A model generated the notes under the pieces. It was not told the DNA's origin. It did not search any database and saw only the letters and a list, made by a program, of their open reading frames with translations. A stretch of DNA of 64,000 nt from Zhengitettix transpicula (Eukaryota; Arthropoda; Insecta; Orthoptera; Tetrigidae): the NCBI GenBank assembly GCA_037074705.1, contig CM073596.1, positions 59,533,619 to 59,597,618 of the forward strand, written 5' to 3'. Shown here piece by piece: positions 57,420 through 64,000 of this stretch. The position numbers and the translations under genes were made by a program. The number at the start of each line of letters is the position of its first letter. Position 1 is the first letter of the stretch.

Positions 57420-57908
57420 GTGTGTGTGTGTTCCGCATAAAAAAAACTACACCCATGTGTTTCTTTTCGATCCGGACACGACTACCACCACTAGGGTCGT
57501 GGGGTGGAAATTATTTTCGAACACGCTAAATCGGTCGATAAATACGTGGAATAAATATTTTTCAGGAGGCGGGGGGGGGGGCAGTGATTTTTGATATTGT
57601 ATCTCCATATTTTGGTTTCTGTATGATTTCAACCCGTGTAGGAATCAGAGAGGAGTACACTTGGGGGGTGAAGGGTGACATCAAAATGACGCGAATGAAA
57701 CCGAGATTTGAGTCAAATTACGGGGCGATGGTTATGGATGTCGCTGAGTTTGAACCGCTAAGAAAAAAAACACTGTCAGGGTAAGACACGCGTACTACAT
57801 CTAGGGACTTGGCTGGCCGAGACTGGTCTAACAGATTAATTTGGAATTAAATTCTTTTACGGGGTTTATATAAATAAATACCCGGGCAACGCCTGGCATC
57901 CAAGCTAG
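57420..57908 (+). mobile_element. Helitron-like non-autonomous element
   Basis: It opens with a short GTGTGTGTG and TTTCTTTTCGATCCGGACACG, then GTGGGGTGGAAATTATTTTCGAACACG, GGAATAAATATTTTTCAGG, CCGAGATTTGAGTCAAAT and ATGGATGTCGCTGAGTTT. The 3' end is ATACCCGGGCAACGCCTGGCA (hairpin 57881-57895) and CTAG at 57905-57908, followed by T. It has no coding capacity. The GT-rich start may be close to the true 5' end. Confidence 0.65.
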
Positions 57909-58193
57909 TATCTTTATAAGAGTGTGAAACGCAATGAGGCACAGTAGCTGTATAAACCAGCGGATGCTCACTAGTGGACCATTAATCATTATCACAGGCA
58001 TTGCCTACAAGATTTTATTTTTTAAAAAAAAAATTAGAAATAATTGGCAACACTGAAAAATGCTCAAAAATGTAACACTTGAAAAATTTATCTGCTAATG
58101 TGCTTTATCATCTATCTTCTTGTTTATTTAATATATGAGGTTTGGATAAGAAAACATTCTCATGATAATTTTCAGTTTCGTATGGGGGATGTT
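57909..58193. other. No gene recognised
   Basis: AT-rich; no feature supported. Confidence 0.35.
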
Positions 58194-58433
58194 TTATGAG
58201 GGTGAGAATGAGGAGGTAGGTTTGTTGGAAGAGACAGAGATAGAGGTAGAAGGAGGGAGTTGTTGTGTTGGAGAGACAGCACTTGTGTTCGTGGTGGAAT
58301 GGAGTCCATTGTTAAGAGAGACCTTTGCCCCCCAAAGCTGTCTATTATTCGAGAGGTCAGCAGATGCTTCAAGGGACTTACTTACTCTGTGAACGTTAGT
58401 GGTCAACTCGGCTTCAAGTGATATTAAGTACCA
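58194..58433 (-). CDS. Candidate Ser/Thr-rich exon
   Basis: The minus frame is open for 79 codons, from after a TAG (58434-58436, which would also supply an AG acceptor) to TAA 58194-58196. It has no ATG start, so it could only be a terminal exon. The translation is Ser/Thr/Asn/Pro-rich (NTSAVSPTQQLPPSTSISVS), like a disordered tail. The plus strand is also open here and acidic, because the strand is purine-rich. I recognise no family. Confidence 0.15.
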   Translation of the reverse strand, partial: WYLISLEAELTTNVHRVSKSLEASADLSNNRQLWGAKVSLNNGLHSTTNTSAVSPTQQLPPSTSISVSSNKPTSSFSPS

Positions 58434-58887
58434 CTATTGCGCGCTATTACGGTAATTAATCTTTGCTATGAAGCTCAGTTTACTTCAGCTCAACGCAATT
58501 TTCTGTTGTTATGAAAGGGTTATAAAGAAATTAATTTTCCTAAATACCATTGACCATTAATGTTTTCATGGAGCTCTGATCACGGTTATTTATATCTTTC
58601 ACCGGAAATACTCTTTGTTCTGCCAATTGTTCGAGGTCGAACATAATAAAGCTGTAAATATTAGCTTGACTTTCAAAGGACATAATAATTTAAGTACTTA
58701 ACTATACAACAATAAGAGGCTATATATTTATATTCAAAGATATATTTAGAGAAAGCTTCTATAGGCTATATAATTTGTGCAATCTCCAGAGAAGTAGAGA
58801 GGAGAAGCTTTCTATAAGGTTTCTCTCCCTATATCTATGATTATAAATATATAATACATATTAAACATAGGCGTAAAAATACGTCCT

Positions 58888-59439
58888 GGGCACCGAGGAG
58901 ATCTGCGAGGGCTATTCTCTCGCAGGCAGAACCTTGTAGGAGAGACAGGAAAGGGGCTACCTTTGGGGATGCCTTTTCCTCTCTCCGTTTTTGAAATAAG
59001 TTTCCCACAAGCCGAGGCACCTCGGCCTGTTTTCAGAGGTGTATGTTCCGGGGTCACAGACCTTGGGCAGACGGTAAGAGTTGTTACCTGTTCCCATTGT
59101 AACAGTCGGCCAGCTGCCTCCTAAACTGTTCGAGGTACGGAGAAGGGAATGCTGCGTCCCCACAGCAAACTCCTCTCTCCAGCCATCCAGGGAAGGGCGT
59201 GGGACAAGTACCAAATGCCCGACCTACCTGATTCAGGTTTTTCTAGGGGTTTCCCTGCATTACTTTTAGGCGAATGCCGGGTAGGATCGTTAAACTATAG
59301 CCCTGGAGCCCCCTAGTTAACCCTTGGCTACCTTCCTCTTCCCTTCCGCATCCCCCCTTTCAAATCCCTTCCTATGCTATTAAAGGGGAGTTGCCACTAT
59401 GTGGATTACCCTAGACATAGCCTGTTACCCTAAAAAAAA
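58888..59439 (+). mobile_element. SINE-like retroposon, full length, reference copy
   Basis: The best-bounded member. AAAAATACGTCCT at 58875-58887 is repeated at 59435-59447, right at the end of the A-tail. This 13-bp duplication is typical of LINE-driven insertion. Order of parts: 5' hairpin CTGCGAG/CTCGCAG (58903-58925), a CCTTGTAGGAGAGAC block, palindrome GCCGAGGCACCTCGGC (59011-59026), GGCCAGCTGCCTCC, GGGAAGGGCGTGGGAC, a GATTCAGG...CCCTGCAT hairpin, a G/C-rich TAGCCC...GGCTAC block, and CCTGTTACCCTAAAAAAAA. There is no long open frame of its own. I see no tRNA- or 5S-like A and B boxes, so the promoter origin is unknown. It needs an unseen partner LINE for movement. Confidence 0.93.
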
Positions 59440-59447
59440 TACGTCCT

Positions 59448-60000
59448 TCATCAGATCCTGAAATAGGCCAAACAGGAGTTGGGAGAAATTGTAGGGGAAA
59501 CGCACTTGGTCTAAAGGATGAAGAAATGTTGGAAAAGGAGTCTAGAGTCCACAGGGATGAACAAAAAAATATTTTTATAGGTAAATTTAATAAATTACTG
59601 ACAGCTGTAGAGATAACCATATTAACTGATAGATTTAGCAAATAATTGAGTTCATTTTTAGGGCTCAAATTATCCCCATTTTTTTCCCCCTAGGAATAAT
59701 TAGTGTCGTAAAGTGAATTTAATTGCTAATCATTGTAGCTTATTATCGCGTAGGGAATATCTCTGACAAGAATTGATGGTCTACGATGAGGTTGCCTCTT
59801 TTTTCTCCTGAACTTCACTGTGCCACAGTTTGACTTTCTCACGCTTCTAAAAAAACTTGAGTTTGATTCTCAAAATACCCCCTAAAAAAAGAGACTGAAA
59901 TAACATAAATTGTAGGGGAGTAATTGTTTTTTTATTTCAGTGATAAGAAAGCAAAAGTCTCATGTAAATTTAATACTTGGATAAAAAGAGCGAAAGCAGA
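59448..60000. other. No gene recognised
   Basis: Unique AT-rich sequence, nothing supported. Confidence 0.4.
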
Positions 60001-60004
60001 CAAT

Positions 60005-60190
60005 TTGACGTTACTGGAAACTTTGTTGCTGTCGTCAGGTGACTAAAATGCGCAAAACACATCTATACGGTTCAGTTGAGACACTGGAGGGCGTTTTGAG
60101 TTTCTCAACTGGATCGTTCGGTTGCGTCTTTTTGCGATTTTTACCACCTGACGACAGCAGCAAAGTTTCCAGACACGTTGTGTGTGGTAT
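60005..60190. repeat. Inverted pair of hammerhead-like repeats
   Basis: AAACTTTGTTGCTGTCGTCAGGTG (left) is mirrored by CACCTGACGACAGCAGCAAAG (right, 60146 on). The inner parts also mirror (TTCAGTTGAGACACTGGAGGGCG against GCGTTTTGAGTTTCTCAACTGGATCG partly). Both motifs keep CTGACGAC but have changed GAAAC (GTAAC on the left, GACAC on the right). The pair is therefore probably dead as a ribozyme. Confidence 0.75.
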
Positions 60191-60205
60191 TTATTTTGTC
60201 TGTCC

Positions 60206-60988
60206 TTTTGAGATATCTTATCTAATTTATCTGAATAAAGTGGCATTTAATATGTTATTGATAAATGTATTAATTAATAGTTTTTCACCTTGGCTGTTGC
60301 GGTAACATGTTTCTGTTATAACGTGAGCGAAATTAGACCGTAGTCACAGCGGTTTAATCGCACGCGGTTTTGGAAACTTTGCAAATTTTGCTACGATAAT
60401 TATCTTGCGTCGACGCTAAATGAGGTTTAGATTCGGTCGTGCGATAATTTGTGAAAACGAAGTTGTAAACGTGGTCTCTGGTTCCTACTCTCTCACTCTA
60501 CCCCCCTCTATTTCTCTCTCTCTCTCTCTCTCTCTGTCCCGCTCCATAGTTCCGGCGGATTCTAAATCGCAAATGTTGTGTTCTCTTGTGCGAATGCAAT
60601 TAAGGCCACGTTGTTACGTACTTACTTTTATTAACTAGAAGCCGAAGTTATCTGTGTGCAAACTTTCGTTCGTACAGATCTAAACGCGATTATGACTTAC
60701 ATTTACATTTTAAAAACAGAAAAAAACATTGTAAAGAACTATTTTCAATAGAAAACTTAAATAACAATATTTTATTTCAAGATAATAAAAAAAATTAGAA
60801 GGCGAAAGGTACAAATATACCAGTATATATTGTAATAATTAATAAGGAGTAAATGAATTAAATTTGACCCACGTTGTGGAAGCCAATTTATGTAATAATT
60901 AATAGGGTGGTCTTAATTAAAAGAATTAATCAACAAAATTATTAAGATTTTAAAAATTTATTCTTTAAAAGTACAAATGGTGATCCCT
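60206..60988. other. No gene recognised
   Basis: Holds a (CT)n tract at 60512-60535 in an otherwise mixed stretch, then AT-rich sequence. Nothing supported. Confidence 0.4.
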
Positions 60989-60998
60989 ACCTTATACG

Positions 60999-61542
60999 CT
61001 TTTTTTTGGGTGTAGTTGGCTATGTATAGGGTAATCCACATAGTGGCAACTCCCCTCTTATAGCATAGGAAAGGGATTTAAAAGGGGGGATGCGGTAGGG
61101 TCTAGGAAGATAGCCAAGGGTTAACTAGGGCCCCCGGGCTATATTTTAAGGATCCTATCCGGCATTCGCCTAAAAGTAATGCAGGACAAACCCTATAAAA
61201 AACCTGCATCGGGTAGGTCGGGCATTTGGTACTTGTCCCACGCCCTTCCGATGACGGGAGAGGGGTTTGCTGTGGGGACGCAGCTTACCCCTCGCCATGC
61301 CTTGGCCAGTTTAGGAGGCAGCTGGCCGACTATTCCAATAGGAATAGCGGACAACTCTTACCGTATGCCCAAGGTCTGCGACCCCGGAACATACACCTCT
61401 CAAAACAGACCGAGGTGCCTCGGCATGTGGGAACCTTATTTAAAAAAAACCAGAGAGATGTGAGAGCATCCCCAAAGGTAGCCCCCGCCAGAGCTCTCTG
61501 GGAAGGTTCACCTGCGAGAAATCCTCTCGAAGGCTTACTTGT
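60999..61542 (-). mobile_element. SINE-like retroposon, full length, third subfamily
   Basis: The poly-T at 61001 is followed by GGGTGTAGTTGGCTATGTATAGGG, the CCCTATACATAGCC-CTACACCC 3' end shared with 62132 and 7533. ACCTTATACG (60989-60998) and ACTTTATACG (61543-61552) flank it with one mismatch, a likely target duplication. The 5' hairpin is altered (CCTGCGAGAAATCCTCTCG). The 129-codon plus frame inside is repeat sequence. Confidence 0.92.
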
Positions 61543-61552
61543 ACTTTATACG

Positions 61553-62131
61553 TCGAAATTCTCTTTTATCTCAGGGTCATTACTGGGTTTGACAGTAAGA
61601 ACAATCCCAGTTTAATAAACCAACATTAACAGATCAAACTCATTGAAGCTAACTTGATACAATATGAAAATAAACGAAACGAAAGAAACTAAATGACAAG
61701 AAAAACGAACGAAATCTGACTTCTACCTTTAATTCTCGTTTACAGCTTTTAAAATAATTGTTTTTGTACTCACGAATTGGCTTTCTGGTACCAGATGTGA
61801 TTCTTGGAGCTTGAGGACAACACTCACTAAAAAGGCCATTATTCACTGATTCTACACATTAAATTTTGTAATATACACGGTCGATGTTCTCGTTCTCTGC
61901 TACCTGGAACTTTGGATCTGCCACCCCCTCAGTCAGCCCTCGCACGTAGGTCTCCTTGGTTCCTCTATGCGAAATTTAGTTCAGTCTGTGTGAAGCAAAA
62001 CCTTTTGTTTCCATTTTTGCGATTTTTATACGAGTCTCTCCGTCAAAGCTGTTTACTCGCGTTTCATGTAAACTAATAGATCTCGGAGTGGGACTGCTTG
62101 GACCGTGCTATTCATGCTTTTTGATCAGCAT
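61553..62131. other. No gene recognised
   Basis: Unique sequence; no feature supported. Confidence 0.4.
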
Positions 62132-62559
62132 CCCGAGGCACCTCCGTCTGTTTTCAGAGGTTGCATGTTCCGGGGTCGCAGACCTTGGGCATACGGTAAG
62201 AGTTTTCCGCTATTCCCATTGGAATAGTCGACCAGCTGCCTCCTAAACTGGCCAAGGCATGGCGAGGGGTAAGCTGCGACCCCACAGCAAATTCTTCTCC
62301 CGCCATCGGAAGGTCGTGGACAAGTACCAAACGCCCGACCTACCTGATGCAGATTTTTCTAGGGTTTGTCCTGCATTACTTTTAGGCGAATTTCCGGGTA
62401 GGATCCTTAAACTATACCCCGGGGGCCCTAGTTAACCCTTGGCTACCTTCCTCCACCCTTCCGCATCCCTCCTTTCAAATCCCTTTCCTATGCTATAAGA
62501 GGGGAGTTGTCACTATGTGGATTACCCTATACATAGCCTGTCTACACCCAAAAAAAAAA
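62132..62559 (+). mobile_element. SINE-like retroposon, 5'-truncated, third subfamily
   Basis: Starts at CCGAGGCACCTCCGTCTG, the palindrome, and ends CCCTATACATAGCCTGTCTACACCC with an A-tail. GGCCAAGGCATGGCGAGGGG replaces the usual GGTCGAGGCACGGAGAAGGG, as at 60999. Confidence 0.9.
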
Positions 62560-62797
62560 TCCTCGCTTTACTGTAACCTTTGCCGGACTGCCTTTCATAC
62601 TAGCGACCAACTAACTCTCGTACAGAACGCAGTTCACAACAAAGGCTCCGGGGACACAGAGTTAACGTCGATTGTCGTTCTTTGGCAACTCGCACCGCTA
62701 TCAATCCAATTATATTAAAACAATTAATGGCCTCTTTAATTGGTATTACAATATATTTGCCTGTGTGTGTTAAACAAAAAATTAAACATTTTAATTA

Positions 62798-62851
<54 letters not shown>

Positions 62852-63355
62852 TTAAAAATCAGTCACAAATTAAAACACTTCAATGTCTTTCAAAATTAAA
62901 TTTAACAGCCCGAAAAAGTCGCCTTTAATCATCAAAATACCAATTTACAAACAAAAAAAATAGGTTGAAGCTCAAAATTTAAATATTCGAACCATTAAAA
63001 TAAAAATCATAGTAAAAGGAGATGAATTTAAGACGAAAAATCATAAGGGTGTGGGGTTGGGGAGGAAAAAGGCAATATTAATCAAAAATTTCAGACTTAA
63101 CACATCTATATAAATAAATTTTTGACATGAAATAAAATTATTCCCCGTAGTTAAGTTATAAAAATTATAATATGCTGAGTGACGTCACTCCGACCTCTTC
63201 GATTAATATCGAAATTTTAGAATCGCTAGAGTTTGAAAACAACTGACACTAGGTAGTCATTAAGAGTGAGTACGAAAATTATGACAGGATTTGTAGTTCT
63301 TTAATTATATTAAAGTTAATGGTACGAAAATAATTTTTTTTACTAAATAAATAAA
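62560..63355. other. No gene recognised; (TA)n at 62800-62847
   Basis: About 24 TA units, then AT-rich DNA. The frame at 62515-62718 begins inside the retroposon tail (see rejected items). Confidence 0.45.
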
Positions 63356-63480
63356 TAAACATCAACCAATTACAGATCAGAATTTTTTTAAAAAACAAAA
63401 TTAACAACGTTTCATCGCTTAATTTGAGACCTCTTCAGGTTCAACTTTAAAACTACAAAAAGAATAAAACAAGTACATTT
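63356..63480 (-). repeat. Hammerhead-like repeat (AAC/GTT type), single copy
   Basis: Motif at 63403-63441, minus strand: AAC, CTGAAGA, GGTC..., GAAACGTT, GTT. Stem II is weak here. The flank ACATCAACCAATTACAGATCAG parallels the left arm of 31743-31969, so both come from one family. Confidence 0.65.
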
Positions 63481-64000
63481 TTAAGAAACAATTTGGCAGA
63501 TAATAATTTTTTTTTATATACTTATAAAAATCACGTGAATGAGCACTAAAAATTAATATTGATTATTGGGGGGTGCGGGTTTACAATGGGGGCAACATTT
63601 TAGGATTTTGAAAATTGTAACAATGTATAAATTAAAACGTTACAAAAGCAAACCGTCATCATATATATTCAAACTGTTATTATCAATTTTTTTTAATATT
63701 AAAATCATTTCGTTAATTAATCTCGAAAAAAAATTGGTTAGTTTCCTCGTCCAAATAATTTGATAATTTACCCCCAACATAATTTGTTATTATTAATTAA
63801 ATAAATATGCTTAGACAAAAATAAAATAGTAACATTGAATACTACTATTTATATTATGTTTAATGCTCTTCTAACCTATTGTAACCTGCATCTTCCTTAT
63901 TCACTCTTTTAATGATCGTTTAGTTTGTCCTATATATCTGTCGCATTGCAATAAGAGACTATTAGTTTCATATATTACCTTATGATTATCTAAAATTTTC
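63481..64000. other. No gene recognised
   Basis: AT-rich to the window end; the frame at 63566-63763 is Lys/Ile/Leu-rich and not convincing. Confidence 0.35.

Noticed and set aside
61226..61615. 129-codon frame and many similar frames of 60-120 codons with shared peptides (for example VLVPRPS, GRGTSTQCPTYL)
   Set aside because: They are translations of the SINE-like retroposon in different frames and recur wherever a copy lies. They have no conserved start or end and are broken in most copies.
62515..62718. C2H2 zinc-finger-like string (CNLC...F...L...H)
   Set aside because: The first His position is Val, the finger stands alone, and the frame starts inside the retroposon tail. Probably chance.
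1..64000. tRNA, rRNA, CRISPR, prokaryotic operons, reverse transcriptase or transposase genes
   Set aside because: Scanned by eye on both strands; no cloverleaf with a matching T-loop, no regular spacer array, no recognisable polymerase or transposase motif found.

Overview
The window looks like non-coding nuclear DNA from an animal, most likely an invertebrate and perhaps an arthropod. I cannot name the species. It is AT-rich, full of microsatellites (TA, GT, GA, CT) and long G/C homopolymers, and has no dense array of open frames. It carries dispersed repeats with eukaryotic hallmarks: A-tailed, 5'-truncated retroposons with target-site duplications, Helitron-like 3' ends, and small repeats with a hammerhead-like core. 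I find no confident protein gene, no tRNA or rRNA, no CRISPR array and no operon. Nearly all open frames of 60-130 codons fall inside repeats or low-complexity DNA.

The dominant component is one SINE-like retroposon of about 530-550 bp, with some 26 full, truncated or decayed copies on both strands (for example 8409-8933, 12197-12728, 14137-14667, 26671-27204, 32098-32600, 38162-38714, 47557-48100, 58888-59439, 60999-61542). The best copy, 58888-59439, has a 13-bp perfect target-site duplication directly after its A-tail. The consensus folds into several short hairpins and I see no tRNA- or 5S-type promoter. Copies fall into at least three 3'-end subfamilies. Two copies have a duplicated 5' hairpin.

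The second component is a set of 35-40 base motifs of the form NAC-CTGANGA-stem II-GAAACGTY-GTN'. Stem I and stem II change in compensating fashion between families, so the motif behaves as a conserved RNA structure resembling a minimal hammerhead ribozyme. It departs from the canonical ribozyme by one extra base after CTGANGA. The motifs occur in an exact 156-bp tandem pair (46849-47160), in a six-motif cluster (20310-21440) and in head-to-head inverted pairs (31743-31969, 33497-33765, 60005-60190, with a decayed one at 24437-24692). Such motifs are known from Penelope-like elements and animal retrozymes. No reverse transcriptase is visible here.

The third component is a Helitron-like family (18664-19200, 22295-22781, 43965-45160, 50080-51342, 57420-57908 and fragments), all in the same orientation. 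It ends in a CCCGG/CCGGG-type hairpin followed by CTAG-T. Two copies carry internal tandem duplications of about 277 and 464 bp. Separate tandem blocks lie at 29097-30060 (about 400-440 bp period), 33830-35035 (about 277-311 bp) and 49255-49520 (about 120 bp).

Six open frames outside the repeats look more protein-like than the rest and are listed as low-confidence candidate exons: 9993-10244 (+), 11022-11612 (-), 30512-30685 (+), 33098-33256 (-), 56175-56519 (-) and 58194-58433 (-). The 56175-56519 frame has a faint resemblance to the second half of a Capicua/BBX-type HMG box. The simplest reading is an intergenic or deep intronic stretch in which different mobile families have inserted into and duplicated one another.
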